64,000 nucleotides of DNA from Verrucomicrobiia bacterium (lineage in GTDB: Bacteria > Verrucomicrobiota > Verrucomicrobiia > Palsa-1439): positions 1-64,000 of the forward strand of contig JAJVHY010000028.1 in the NCBI GenBank assembly GCA_022072455.1, written 5' to 3'. Position 1 is the first letter of the stretch; each line of letters opens with the position of its first letter. This document shows, one piece after another, positions 33,081-42,897 of the stretch. A model generated the notes under the pieces. It did not search any database and had not been told where the DNA came from. It worked only from the letters and a program-made list of their open reading frames with translations. A program made the translations under genes and the position numbers.

Positions 33081-34449
33081 AATCAAATTCGGAACCGACG
33101 GCTGGCGCGGAATCATTGCGGACGATTTTACGTTCGAGAACGTTCGACGCGTCGCTCAGGCGACGGCGGATTACTGGAACGCACAGCCACTCCCGAAGAA
33201 AGCCATCGTTGGCTACGACAACCGGTTTTTCTCGGAAGTATATGCGAAGCTCGTTTGCGAAGTTCTGACCGGTAATGGGATTGAGGCGCTTTATCCACCC
33301 GAAGCCGTCCCGACGCCGGCCATCAGCTATGCCGTGCGCGACCAGCAACTGTGCGGGGCCGTCATGATTACGGCTAGTCACAATCCGCCGCAGTTTAATG
33401 GCTACAAGCTGAAGGCTGACTTTGCCGGCCCCGCGACGCCGGAAATCTGCGCGGCCATCGAAGCTCGCATTGATGGCTCGTCGGTGAAAACAGGAACTTC
33501 CATCAAGGAATACGATCCGCGACCGGCGCACGTGGCGGTGGTGAAGAAAATGGTGGACCTCAAAACGATCAAACGCGCGAAGTTGCGGATCGCGATCGAT
33601 TCGATGCATGGCTGTGGCGGGCGCGTGCTGGAAAAACTTGTCGGCGGGACGACGGTGCGGGCGACGCGGGATCCGTTGTTCGGCGGCGTGAACCCGGAGC
33701 CGATCGGGAAAAACCTCAAAGCCTTGAGCGCCGCAGTAAAGAAAATGCGCGCGCACGTTGGACTGGCGACCGATGGTGATGCGGACCGGTTGGGGATTGT
33801 GGACGAGAAAGGCCGGTACTTGTCGATTCAACTGGTGTTCGCGATGTTGCTGCTGCATCTCCTGCGGAATCGCAACGAGCGGGGTGGGGTGGTCGTGAAG
33901 TCCGGCAACTCCACAGTGCTGATTGACCGGATTTGTGCGGCGTATGGGTTGAAGTGTGTCGAGGTACCGGTCGGCTTCAAATGGATTTGCCAGCAGATGC
34001 GTGAACAGGACGTGTTGATTGGCGGCGAAGAGAGTGGAGGCATCGGTTTTCGTGGCCACATACCGGAGCGCGATGGGATGCTGGCGAATTTGATGTTGTT
34101 GGAACTGCTGGCTGCGACCGGTAAGTCGGTCACGAAGATTGCAGGTGAGATTCAGAAGGAATTCGGCGCGAGTGCGTATGACCGGATTGACATGCACTTT
34201 CCGTTGGAGCAGCGGCACGCGTTCATCGAACACTTGGCGAAGTCCCCGCCGGCAAAGTTGTTGAACTCGCCGCTGAAAGAAGTGAAGACGTATGACGGTG
34301 TGAAGTATATCGCAGCGGACGATTCGTGGTTAATGTTCCGCACATCAGGAACCGAGCCAATTATCCGTATTTACAGCGAGGCGGCGAGTGGGTTGAAGGT
34401 GAAGCAACTGCTCGCGCAAGGCCGACAGACAGCGTTGTCAATGAAGTAG
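33067..34449 (+). CDS. phosphoglucomutase/phosphomannomutase family protein
   Basis: 460 residues from the ATG at 33067, overlapping rpe by 14 bases. The four alpha-D-phosphohexomutase landmarks are present: the phosphoserine loop MITASHNPPQFNGYK, the metal loop DGDADRLG, the sugar-binding loop GGEESGGIGFRG, and the phosphate-binding RTSGTEPIIRIYSEA. The FGTDGWRG start is typical. It could act on glucose, mannose or glucosamine phosphates; sequence alone does not choose. Feeding glucose from the downstream giant glucosidase into glycolysis or cell-wall precursors is plausible. Confidence 0.92.
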   Translation: MSKTKIKFGTDGWRGIIADDFTFENVRRVAQATADYWNAQPLPKKAIVGYDNRFFSEVYAKLVCEVLTGNGIEALYPPEAVPTPAISYAVRDQQLCGAVMITASHNPPQFNGYKLKADFAGPATPEICAAIEARIDGSSVKTGTSIKEYDPRPAHVAVVKKMVDLKTIKRAKLRIAIDSMHGCGGRVLEKLVGGTTVRATRDPLFGGVNPEPIGKNLKALSAAVKKMRAHVGLATDGDADRLGIVDEKGRYLSIQLVFAMLLLHLLRNRNERGGVVVKSGNSTVLIDRICAAYGLKCVEVPVGFKWICQQMREQDVLIGGEESGGIGFRGHIPERDGMLANLMLLELLAATGKSVTKIAGEIQKEFGASAYDRIDMHFPLEQRHAFIEHLAKSPPAKLLNSPLKEVKTYDGVKYIAADDSWLMFRTSGTEPIIRIYSEAASGLKVKQLLAQGRQTALSMK

Positions 34450-34461
34450 TGAAGATAGTAG

Positions 34462-34500
34462 TTGACGAAACCAGGTAAAGCGGTTTACCTAATTGTGGAG
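34462..34500 (+). promoter_or_regulatory. LacI-type operator and promoter of the GH31-GH15 gene
   Basis: AGGTAAA (34473-34479), GCGG and TTTACCT (34484-34490) form a perfect seven-base-arm palindrome centred on CG, the layout of LacI/CcpA-family operators. A -35-like TTGACG (34462-34467) is 17 bases from a weak -10 TTACCT (34485-34490), so the operator lies over the promoter spacer. GGAG (34497-34500) serves as ribosome binding site. No LacI regulator is encoded next door. Confidence 0.6.
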
Positions 34501-34505
34501 TTGCC

Positions 34506-37500
34506 ATGATGCGATACCTCTTATCCCTACTTATCGTCCTTTCACTGAACTCAATCTCTAACGCCGCCGTGAGCACCGTTGGACCGGTGACCAACATCAC
34601 CATTACGGTGAGCGGAAACCTTACAAACGTGAACTTTTGGGTCAACAACGGCGCCAATAGTGGCGTCGCCCAGGTGACACCATTCGCGGCTGATGTAATC
34701 CGTGTCCGTTACTACTTCGCGGCGTTATGGTCCAAAGAAGAGCCGATGATCGCCAAGCAAACAAACCAATGGGCTACCGTCGCCGGCACGACTTACACCG
34801 ATCAAGGCAGTACGTATCTCATCGCCACACCGCAAGTTGACGTTGTGATCACCAAGAGTCCGAACTTCAAAATCGATTTTAAAGACAAGAGCGGCTACAC
34901 GCTGTTGCAGGACGACAAGATTCAGTTCGATCCAGACTACTTTTATACCGGCCAGAGCAGCTGGTCATCAGGCGGTTTCAAACTCAAGGCCACCAAAGTT
35001 ATGCCGGAGGGGCAGGCGTATTTCGGGGTCGGCGAAAACGGCGGCCCGATGAATCGGCGGGGGCGGGAAATGGAATGCTGGAACACTGGCACCTACAAAT
35101 GGGGCGAATTCCAAAACCCCACCTACCTGAACGTGCCGTTCTATTACGGTGTGCAACCCGCGGCGGGCAACGTCCCCGCTTTTGTTTATGGTGTGTTCTT
35201 CAATAATCCCTGCCGGCCACTCTTTTCGTTCGGAGCGAACAAGTCCGGCGCCAGTCGCGTCTCATTCGAGGCTGGTGACGGCCAGATGGATTACTTCTTT
35301 TTTGGCGGCGGAGCCAATCACACGATGGCCGGTGTCATTGACCGCTTTTCAGAACTGACCGGCCGTGCCACGTTCCTGCCAAAGTGGGCGTTTGGCCACC
35401 ACCTCAGCCGATTCAGCTATGACAGCCAGTCGTGGGTTGAATACATCGCCAACGAAGCCACCGTCCAAGACATCCCTTTGGATGCCGTCTATATGGACAT
35501 TGACTACATGCAGTATGGCTCGTTGGGCGACGGCAACATCCGCCAACTGACGGTTCGTCCCAGCACATTCTCCAACCCTGCCGGCATGATGAACTACTGC
35601 AACGCGCGTGGTGTCAAAGTGGTGCCGTTGATTGAGCCTTGGCTCCAACCCAATGACACCACCCTCTACAACGATGCCAACGCCAATTTCCATTTCATCA
35701 AGGACAATGGCAGCGCCACGGTCACGCGCAATATCTATGTCGGCCCCGTTTCTTGGTTTGATTACACCAGCACCAGCATGCGCACTTGGTGGCGCGACAA
35801 GATCGTCAACTGGTTCAACTCCTACAACTCCGGCAATCCCTCCTTCGCCGGCATCTGGAACGACCTGACCGAGCCGGAAGGCGGCGATGCCATTCCGTAC
35901 AACGGTTTGCTGTGGGCTGATGGCCGGTATGGCAACTCCACCACCGACAGCCGCCGGCATTGGTCGAACGAACGGAACTATTTCGGCCTCCGTTGCGCCT
36001 CGCAGAGCTATGAAACGATGCTGGCGAAGAATCCCAGTAAAAGGCCCTTTGTTCTCAGCCGCTCCGGCAACGCCGGCCTCCAACGGTATGCCGTCAGTTG
36101 GAGTGGTGACACCGGTGCCGATTGGTTCTACCAGCGGGCGACCATCCGGTTCGGCATGGGCGCGATGTTGGCCGGGGTGGGGTGGTACGGTAACGACGTC
36201 GGCGGATTCGTTGGCAATCCCGGCGATGAACTGCTCGTTCGCTCCTACGAGTTCAACATGTATACGCCGTTCTTCCGTAATCACGCGGACAAAGCTGCTG
36301 CCGACCGCGAGCCGTGGCGCTTTGGCGAGCCAACAAAAAGCCGGCTACGCAATCTCATCAAATACCGGTATCGATTGATGCCATATCTCTATTCACTCGC
36401 GTACAAATTCACCCAGACCGGCGAACCAATGAACGTCCCGCCGGTGTTTGATTATTATTCTGACGCCAACACCACCAATCTCAACGAGTACGAATTCATG
36501 ACGGGCGACTTCATTCTCGTCCCGCCAGTCTACCAGCAGGGCGCGACCACGCGGACCGTTTATCTGCCGTGGGCGAAAGATGTGGCTTGGTACTATTATC
36601 CAACCGGTGCGCGCTACAACGGCGGTCAACAGGTCACCGTCAATACACCGGTCGGCGGCACCAACATCTTCATCCGCTCCGGCGCGATTATTCCGATGGG
36701 GCAGACTGAGCAGTTCCTCGGGCAAACCAGCGTGGATTACCTCGATGTGCAATGCTGGCCGGAAGGCAACTCTACGTTCACCCTGTACGAGGATGCCGGC
36801 GATGGTTGGGATTACACGAACTCCACCGGCCGTTCCGAAATCACCTTCACCAGCTCCCGCGGTTCGACCAACTGGAACTTCACCGTGGGCTCCCGGCAGG
36901 GTGGCTACACCAACGCCATTGCGCGCAACTTCTACATCTACGCCAACAATCCGTCGCCCACGGTTTACGGCGTCAAGCTCAATGGCTCGGCGCTGCCGCA
37001 ACTGGCGAACTTCGGTGCAGGCCCACAGGGCTGGCTGATTACTGGCGGGAAACTTGGGATCAAAGTGCCGGACGACGGTTTGCAGAAAGTGCTCGAAGTG
37101 GATTGGGAAGAGTTCATCCCTGGCGATGCCGGCTCCGCCTTGGGCATCCCCGGCACATGGAGCGGCTGGGCTGACAGCACGCCACCGTGGGCGCTCCGCA
37201 AAGTTAATCCACCCGGCACACCAGCCGGTGTCAAGTGGTACACCAACACGATCCACGTCGCCGCGTCCGGCGGCAACATCACCGCCGGTACGTACCAATT
37301 CAAACTCCGCACTAACCAGGATTGGGCGAATAACTGGGGCGGCGGTGCGACCGTCAACATCAACGGCACCACCGCGCTTGGCTGGGGTGGCGCAGATGCC
37401 TCGATCACCCTGCAGAACGATTTCTACTACTCGTTCCGCGTCCTCGAACCGACGCTTAACTCCAGTGCGACCATCGCGGTCATGCGCACACCGTCGCGAC

Positions 37501-40500
37501 CGGTCGGTGTGACGTTCGCCGGTGTCTCACCTGGTTTCCCCACTGGCAATGACCCGGTCACAGTCAACATCACCCTCACCGCAGCGAAATCGGCGGACGA
37601 ACATATCTATGTCCGCTACACGACGGACAACTGGGCAACCAGTTCCTTTGTCGAAGCGACCGGCTCCGGGACCAGTTACTCCGCGGTCATCCCGGCAGCG
37701 CCGAACGGCACCACGGTCCGGTACTACCTCTTCAGCACCACCGTCACAACGGGTGGCGGCTTGAACCATTCCACCGCCGACGCGCTCGCGCTGAATCTCG
37801 ATACCAATGGCGGCATCAACTACAACTATACCGCCGCGCCGATCCCGTGGCCCGGTTTTGGTTATCCCAGCGACCCAGCGCAAAACATCCATCACTGGAA
37901 AGAAGAAGCCGTTGTCGGCAACGGGCACATGACAGTGATGCTTGATCAGAACGGCACTCTGTATGACTTCTATTTTCCGACTGTCGGTGGCGTGAGTGGC
38001 ACCGGTACCGCCAACGAAGGCTACCGTGGTCCGCAAGCCTGGCCACCGGGGTGCGAAGGTCTCGACCTCCAGGCCAATGGTCAGATGAACCTTATCGCCG
38101 CCATGGCCGGGATCGCGTTGCCCACTGACGACACCAATCCGGTCTATTGGCTCAAGAACGAAACGTTCACGAACTACGTTGACGTTGGCCAACGCTGGCT
38201 TAATGACGAAGTCAACATCGTCGTCACTTCCAATCGGCTCAACGTCGCTGGCGCGAATATCAAAGTCGTCCAATACGACTTCGTGCCCTCGGAAAATGCC
38301 CTGCCGGATATCACCAACGGCACCCGCACAAACAAGGCTGTTCACGTCAAACGTGTCCTGCTCACCAATAACGAGGCTTCGAGCAAGACCATCAACTTCT
38401 ACTGGGACGTCAACTTCAACGTCAAAGGCGACAACGCCTACGACGAGATGTTCTGGGAAGGCACGGTCGGCGGCACCAATTACAACGCGCTCATCGTCCG
38501 CGACAATGTCGGGCGCATGGCGACTGGCGGGTGGTGTGATCCCAACGGGTACGGCGGCGTCAGTTGGAAGGAATACAATCTGTCCGGCGTCGAAGGCGGC
38601 TGGGCCAAGAGCAACTCCGTCTATTTCGCCACCGTGATGAAAGTCGTCACCAACTCCGGCAGCGGCCTCGGCTTGCCGGCGGAAGGCAGTTGGCGCGATC
38701 ATACCGCCACCGACAATCAGGAGGGCTGGATTGGCCGGCAAATTATTATTCCGGCTGGCGAGACTGTCGAGGTGGACGTCATGACTGTTGGTTCGTGGGA
38801 TAACTTCCCGAACACCACCGGCACCCACAACTTCTGGGGGCGGCCGATGATCACGTGGTTCTACAATAACAACATGAGCACTGTGCAGGATGCCACCTCG
38901 ACCTGGTGGACGAACTGGCTGGCCGGCGGCGTCACCGTGAACTTCCCGGATCCCGACTACAACCGGTTGTTCAAACGCTCGTTGTTGATCAGCAAACTCC
39001 ATGCGGATCCCGTGCACGGCGGCATTCTCGCCGGTATGCATAACGGTGCGTATCCCTACGTATGGCCGCGCGACGGCATCTATGCGGCGATCACGTTCAA
39101 CCGCACCGGTCACCCCACCGAAGCGGCCGCGTTTTACCAGTGGCTCAACAACGTCGAACGCCCCAACGAATCGTGGGGTAAAGGTTTCTTCTTCCAGAAA
39201 TACACCACCGACGGGAAGCCCGTCTGGCGGACACCGCAGGTGGACGAAACCGCCGGCGTCCCGTGGGGCATGTGGTACTACTACTTGGTGACCGGCGATG
39301 GCGCGTTCCTCTCCAACAACTGGAATCTCGCCTACACTTCCGCCCGTGCCTCCAGTGAAGACAGCACGTTCGACTCCCGGTTGTATTTCCACGACATCAA
39401 CCGGCTGGTTGGCAGCATGAACATCTGGGAAGACCAGAATGATGAATTCCTCTATTCCAACGCCAGCGTCGTTCGCGGGCTGCGCGATGCAGCCACCATC
39501 GCCAGCTTCGTCGGCAGCAACAGTTGGACGACCGAGTTCAACAACCGCGCCACCGACATTCGCGATAACGGCATCATTCCGCGCATTGACGCCCGCACGG
39601 AAACCTCGGATATCAGTCAAATGGGCCTGGTGGTGCCGTTCGAAATTTTCGAGCCCACCGACCCGCGCATGACCAACATGGTCGAATGGCTGCATGGCCG
39701 GCAAGTGGCAGGCGGCTTTAGCGGTGCAGATGGCGATCTGCTTGAGCCCAGCGGCACCTCAGCCGGCTGGCTCCGGCGGTACAACTTCAAAACCGTCAGC
39801 CCCAATGAAGCAGACATATACTGGAACGGCGGCCCGTGGACTTTGGCCAACTGCTGGTACGGCATGTACTACACCCGCTGGCAGGACTATTCCGCCGGTA
39901 AGTCCCAGGTGGACATCAGTAAAGACAAAATCGATCTCGTGATCGATAAACTCGGCCCTATGGGATTGGGTGCCGAACAGATTGCCGCCAACGTCGGCGA
40001 ACAGAAATATCCTGACTTCTGGCTCCAGACCGCGTGGCCGAATGTCTGGGAATCGCATGCCTTGTTGCTCGATCAGATGATGATGTTCCTCGACTACCGG
40101 CCCGAGACTAACAACACCTGCGCTTTCGCGCCAAAACTCCCGAGTGATTGGAGCACGTTGACTTTTAACAACCTCCACTATCGCAACCACCGCCTGAACT
40201 TCACCATTCAGGAAGGCGCAACGGCCACAACCGCCACCATCAATAAGCTGACGACCGGCGCGCTCAACGCCGACCTTTGGTTGCGCTTGCCGGCGGGTGA
40301 AACCCCGGCACTCGTCCTCACCAATGGCGTTCGGGTCTTGGCGTTTACCTACGACAACGCGGCCCGGCGCGTCCGCATTGCCGGCCCATTGAACCCAGCC
40401 ACCGGTAACAACACCCTCACCGTCACCTACGGTGCGGCGGATACCGACAACGATGGGTTGACCGACGCGCAGGAGTTGGCGCTTGCTTCCGATCCGATGA

Positions 40501-40880
40501 ATCCCGACAGCGATGGCGATGGGATGACCGATGGTTTTGAGAATACTCATTTTGCAAGCCCCATCGCCGGTAACGCCAACGACGACAGCGATGGCGACGG
40601 CCAGAGCAACCTTGCCGAATTCCAGACCGGCACAATCCCGACGGACTCCGGCTCCGCCATGCGGATCCTGAGTGTTGCCCGGCAGCCGAACGGCGATGTC
40701 CTCGTGACAGCGTCCAGTGTCGTGAACAAGAAATACGTCCTGTTGGCGGCGACGAATCCGAGCGCACCCAGTTACGGCGCCATCAGTTCCACGAACACGG
40801 CAGTCGGGGTGACAATCACTTTCACCGACCCCGCCCCCGGTGGTTCAATGAAGGTCTACAAAGTCCAGTACATCCCGTAG
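34506..40880 (+). CDS. giant secreted GH31 alpha-glucosidase / GH15 glucoamylase fusion with TSP3 repeats
   Basis: 2124 residues. A signal peptide (about 1-20, MMRYLLSLLIVLSLNSISNA) is followed by a GH31 module. Its nucleophile is D453 in GIWNDLTEP and its acid/base D535 in SWSGDTGADW, with the usual beta domains after. Residues about 880-1000 hold a small beta-sandwich (YQFKLRTNQDWANNWGGG) like SusE/X25 starch-binding modules, and about 1000-1100 another Ig/CBM-like module. A second catalytic module, about 1115-1960, resembles GH15: HHWKEEAVVGNGHM, YVWPRDGIYAAITFNRTGHP (D1523), MNIWEDQNDEFLYSNAS (E1642) and IYWNGGPWTLANCWYGMYY. Residues 1979-2050 carry thrombospondin type-3 calcium repeats (DTDNDGLTD, DSDGDGMTD, DSDGDGQSN) and a C-terminal beta domain ends the chain. 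Both enzymes release glucose from alpha-glucans, so the protein probably degrades starch, glycogen or a branched glucan at the surface. Confidence 0.88.
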   Translation: MMRYLLSLLIVLSLNSISNAAVSTVGPVTNITITVSGNLTNVNFWVNNGANSGVAQVTPFAADVIRVRYYFAALWSKEEPMIAKQTNQWATVAGTTYTDQGSTYLIATPQVDVVITKSPNFKIDFKDKSGYTLLQDDKIQFDPDYFYTGQSSWSSGGFKLKATKVMPEGQAYFGVGENGGPMNRRGREMECWNTGTYKWGEFQNPTYLNVPFYYGVQPAAGNVPAFVYGVFFNNPCRPLFSFGANKSGASRVSFEAGDGQMDYFFFGGGANHTMAGVIDRFSELTGRATFLPKWAFGHHLSRFSYDSQSWVEYIANEATVQDIPLDAVYMDIDYMQYGSLGDGNIRQLTVRPSTFSNPAGMMNYCNARGVKVVPLIEPWLQPNDTTLYNDANANFHFIKDNGSATVTRNIYVGPVSWFDYTSTSMRTWWRDKIVNWFNSYNSGNPSFAGIWNDLTEPEGGDAIPYNGLLWADGRYGNSTTDSRRHWSNERNYFGLRCASQSYETMLAKNPSKRPFVLSRSGNAGLQRYAVSWSGDTGADWFYQRATIRFGMGAMLAGVGWYGNDVGGFVGNPGDELLVRSYEFNMYTPFFRNHADKAAADREPWRFGEPTKSRLRNLIKYRYRLMPYLYSLAYKFTQTGEPMNVPPVFDYYSDANTTNLNEYEFMTGDFILVPPVYQQGATTRTVYLPWAKDVAWYYYPTGARYNGGQQVTVNTPVGGTNIFIRSGAIIPMGQTEQFLGQTSVDYLDVQCWPEGNSTFTLYEDAGDGWDYTNSTGRSEITFTSSRGSTNWNFTVGSRQGGYTNAIARNFYIYANNPSPTVYGVKLNGSALPQLANFGAGPQGWLITGGKLGIKVPDDGLQKVLEVDWEEFIPGDAGSALGIPGTWSGWADSTPPWALRKVNPPGTPAGVKWYTNTIHVAASGGNITAGTYQFKLRTNQDWANNWGGGATVNINGTTALGWGGADASITLQNDFYYSFRVLEPTLNSSATIAVMRTPSRPVGVTFAGVSPGFPTGNDPVTVNITLTAAKSADEHIYVRYTTDNWATSSFVEATGSGTSYSAVIPAAPNGTTVRYYLFSTTVTTGGGLNHSTADALALNLDTNGGINYNYTAAPIPWPGFGYPSDPAQNIHHWKEEAVVGNGHMTVMLDQNGTLYDFYFPTVGGVSGTGTANEGYRGPQAWPPGCEGLDLQANGQMNLIAAMAGIALPTDDTNPVYWLKNETFTNYVDVGQRWLNDEVNIVVTSNRLNVAGANIKVVQYDFVPSENALPDITNGTRTNKAVHVKRVLLTNNEASSKTINFYWDVNFNVKGDNAYDEMFWEGTVGGTNYNALIVRDNVGRMATGGWCDPNGYGGVSWKEYNLSGVEGGWAKSNSVYFATVMKVVTNSGSGLGLPAEGSWRDHTATDNQEGWIGRQIIIPAGETVEVDVMTVGSWDNFPNTTGTHNFWGRPMITWFYNNNMSTVQDATSTWWTNWLAGGVTVNFPDPDYNRLFKRSLLISKLHADPVHGGILAGMHNGAYPYVWPRDGIYAAITFNRTGHPTEAAAFYQWLNNVERPNESWGKGFFFQKYTTDGKPVWRTPQVDETAGVPWGMWYYYLVTGDGAFLSNNWNLAYTSARASSEDSTFDSRLYFHDINRLVGSMNIWEDQNDEFLYSNASVVRGLRDAATIASFVGSNSWTTEFNNRATDIRDNGIIPRIDARTETSDISQMGLVVPFEIFEPTDPRMTNMVEWLHGRQVAGGFSGADGDLLEPSGTSAGWLRRYNFKTVSPNEADIYWNGGPWTLANCWYGMYYTRWQDYSAGKSQVDISKDKIDLVIDKLGPMGLGAEQIAANVGEQKYPDFWLQTAWPNVWESHALLLDQMMMFLDYRPETNNTCAFAPKLPSDWSTLTFNNLHYRNHRLNFTIQEGATATTATINKLTTGALNADLWLRLPAGETPALVLTNGVRVLAFTYDNAARRVRIAGPLNPATGNNTLTVTYGAADTDNDGLTDAQELALASDPMNPDSDGDGMTDGFENTHFASPIAGNANDDSDGDGQSNLAEFQTGTIPTDSGSAMRILSVARQPNGDVLVTASSVVNKKYVLLAATNPSAPSYGAISSTNTAVGVTITFTDPAPGGSMKVYKVQYIP

Positions 40881-40974
40881 CCGTGGCTGCAAATCTGATT
40901 CGAGGCTGTGTTCCGGCGTCGCGAGCGGCCGCTGTTTCTTGCCGGGTTCCGGAGGTGGGTGTTATATAGGTGCC

Positions 40975-41415
40975 ATGAAAGCCGCCGCGCATATCAAAAC
41001 ACCCGCCCAGTATCTCGCCAGCTTGCCCGAGCCGCGGCGGAGTGAGTTGACGGTATTGCACAAGGCGATCTGCAGGGCCGCGCCGGCGCTGAAGCCGCAC
41101 ATCGCGTATGGAGGACTCGGCTACGGCCGATATCATTACCGGTACGCGAGCGGATGGGAAGGGGACGCGCCGGTGGTCGGGTTGGCGAGCCAGAAACAGC
41201 ATATCGGTCTCTACACCTGCATGTGCGACGCTGAAGGATACTTGCCGGCAAAATACACGACGAGGTTGGGGCGGGTGTCACTTGGGAAGAGTTGCATCCG
41301 CTTCCGAAAACTCGAACACTTGAATCTCAAAGTCGCCATGGAGGTAGTGAAGCGCGCCGCAAAGATCGCCAAGGCGATGAAGTACTCGTACGACGGAAAG
41401 TGCGACTTGAAGTGA
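40975..41415 (+). CDS. DUF1801 (YdhG-like) domain protein
   Basis: 146 residues from the ATG at 40975. AAHIKTPAQYLASLPEPRRSEL, then LHKAICRAAPALKPHIAYGGLGYG and KLEHLNLKVAMEVVKRAAKI match the DUF1801 fold (iron-chaperone frataxin-like / YdhG). These small cytosolic proteins have no settled function. A stand-alone gene between the giant glycosidase and the fumarase pair, with about 95 bases upstream holding no clear promoter. Confidence 0.75.
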   Translation: MKAAAHIKTPAQYLASLPEPRRSELTVLHKAICRAAPALKPHIAYGGLGYGRYHYRYASGWEGDAPVVGLASQKQHIGLYTCMCDAEGYLPAKYTTRLGRVSLGKSCIRFRKLEHLNLKVAMEVVKRAAKIAKAMKYSYDGKCDLK

Positions 41416-41444
41416 ACCATGCCGGGTGAGTATGTTGCGGTGTC

Positions 41445-42323
41445 ATGAATACTTGGCAGGACTCAATTGTGGAATTGATTCGCCGAACTTCGGCGGAAAT
41501 ACCGGATGACGTGCAACGCGCGATTCTCGCGGCGTTGGAACGGGAAAAAAAGGGCACGATCGCCGCGAGCGCGATGAAGATCATTGAGCACAACATCGCG
41601 CTGGCGAAACAAAAGTCGCAGCCGATTTGTCAGGATACCGGCAGCGTGTTGTTTTATGTGGATTGCCCGGCGGGTTTCGATCAGATCGCCTTCACCGAAG
41701 CCGCGCGCGCGGCCGTGAAGGCGGCGACGCAGAAGGGGTATCTCCGGCAAAACTCAGTGGACTCGCTCACCGGTAAGAACGATGGGACAAACCTCGGGCC
41801 GGGCGCGCCGACATTACATTTTCACCAGCACAAAGATGCCGGCGTGACGGTGCGGTTGATGTTGAAGGGCGGCGGGTGCGAGAACGTTGGCGCGCAATAC
41901 TCGTTGCCGGATGAAGGCATCAAGGCGGACCGGGATTTGGCGGGTTGCCGGAAGGCGATTCTCGACGCGGTCTTGCAGGCGCAGGGGAAGGGCTGTGGGC
42001 CGGGGGTTCTTGGCGTGTGCATTGGCGGTGACCGAGCGACGGGCTATGAGTTTTCCAAGACGCAGTTGTTGCGGAGGCTCGATGACCGGAATCCGGTACA
42101 GGAACTCGACAAGCTCGAACAGGACATTCTCAATACCGCCAACGAACTCGGCATTGGACCGATGGGGTTCGGCGGGAAGACGACGTTACTGGGCGTGAAG
42201 ATCACGACGGCGAATCGGGTGCCGGCGTCGTATTTCGTGAGCATCAGTTACATGTGCTGGGCGTATCGACGGCAAGGCGCGCGGTTCGATGCGACCGGCA
42301 AGATTTTGGATTGGCTCTACTGA
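41445..42323 (+). CDS. class I fumarate hydratase / L-tartrate dehydratase, alpha subunit
   Basis: 292 residues. The iron-sulfur-dependent hydratase alpha chain is recognisable by SQPICQDTGSVLFYVDCPAG, NLGPGAPTLHFH, LKGGGCENVGAQYSLP and KGCGPGVLGVCIGGDRATGY. The Cys residues in ICQDTG, GGGCEN and GVCIGG are the expected ligands of the [4Fe-4S] cluster. It dehydrates malate or tartrate, or hydrates fumarate. The beta subunit follows after one base, as is usual for the two-gene form. Fumarase is the more likely role for a central-metabolism gene, but tartrate dehydratase cannot be excluded. Confidence 0.92.
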   Translation: MNTWQDSIVELIRRTSAEIPDDVQRAILAALEREKKGTIAASAMKIIEHNIALAKQKSQPICQDTGSVLFYVDCPAGFDQIAFTEAARAAVKAATQKGYLRQNSVDSLTGKNDGTNLGPGAPTLHFHQHKDAGVTVRLMLKGGGCENVGAQYSLPDEGIKADRDLAGCRKAILDAVLQAQGKGCGPGVLGVCIGGDRATGYEFSKTQLLRRLDDRNPVQELDKLEQDILNTANELGIGPMGFGGKTTLLGVKITTANRVPASYFVSISYMCWAYRRQGARFDATGKILDWLY

Positions 42324-42324
42324 C

Positions 42325-42897
42325 ATGAACATTTCCACTCCTCTGAATGAAGCTGCAGTGCGGAAACTGAAAGTCGGTGACGCGGTCGAGATTACCGGTG
42401 TGGTATTTACTGGACGCGATGCCGTGCACAAGTATCTCGCGAAGGGTGGGGAGTTGCCGGCGGGGGTGTCGTTGACCGGTGGCATCATTTACCACTGCGG
42501 GCCGGTCGTCATCAAAGACGACGCCGGTAATTGGAAAGTGACGGCGGCAGGGCCGACGACTTCGATCCGGGAAGAGCCATACCAAGGCGACATCATCAAG
42601 AAGTTCGGCGTGCGCGCGGTGATCGGAAAAGGCGGGATGGCGGACCGAACATTGGCGGCATGCCGGGAAGCCGGCGCTGTTTATCTCCACGCCATCGGCG
42701 GCGCGGCACAGGTTTTGGCGGAACACATCACGAAAGTGCGGAATGTGTATTTCCTCGAAAAATTCGGTTCACCGGAGGCGATCTGGGAATTGGATGTCGT
42801 GAATTTCCCGGCTGTCGTCACGATGGATGCCAACGGCAATTCACTCCACACGGAAGTCTTCGAACGCAGTCAGGCTGAGTTGGCGAAGCGCCTCTGA
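42325..42897 (+). CDS. class I fumarate hydratase / L-tartrate dehydratase, beta subunit
   Basis: 190 residues from the ATG at 42325, one base after the alpha stop. Family features are KLKVGDAVEITGVVFTGRDA, GIIYHCGPVVIKDD, AAGPTTSIREEPYQGDIIKK and IGKGGMADRTLAACREAGAV. It completes the substrate-binding half of the enzyme. The stop codon lies inside a palindrome shared with the convergent gene. Confidence 0.92.
   Translation: MNISTPLNEAAVRKLKVGDAVEITGVVFTGRDAVHKYLAKGGELPAGVSLTGGIIYHCGPVVIKDDAGNWKVTAAGPTTSIREEPYQGDIIKKFGVRAVIGKGGMADRTLAACREAGAVYLHAIGGAAQVLAEHITKVRNVYFLEKFGSPEAIWELDVVNFPAVVTMDANGNSLHTEVFERSQAELAKRL

Noticed and set aside
37527-39704. 725-codon open frame on the minus strand inside the giant glycosidase gene
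   Set aside because: Shadow of the GH15 module; low-complexity translation, no ribosome binding site and no homology-like motif.
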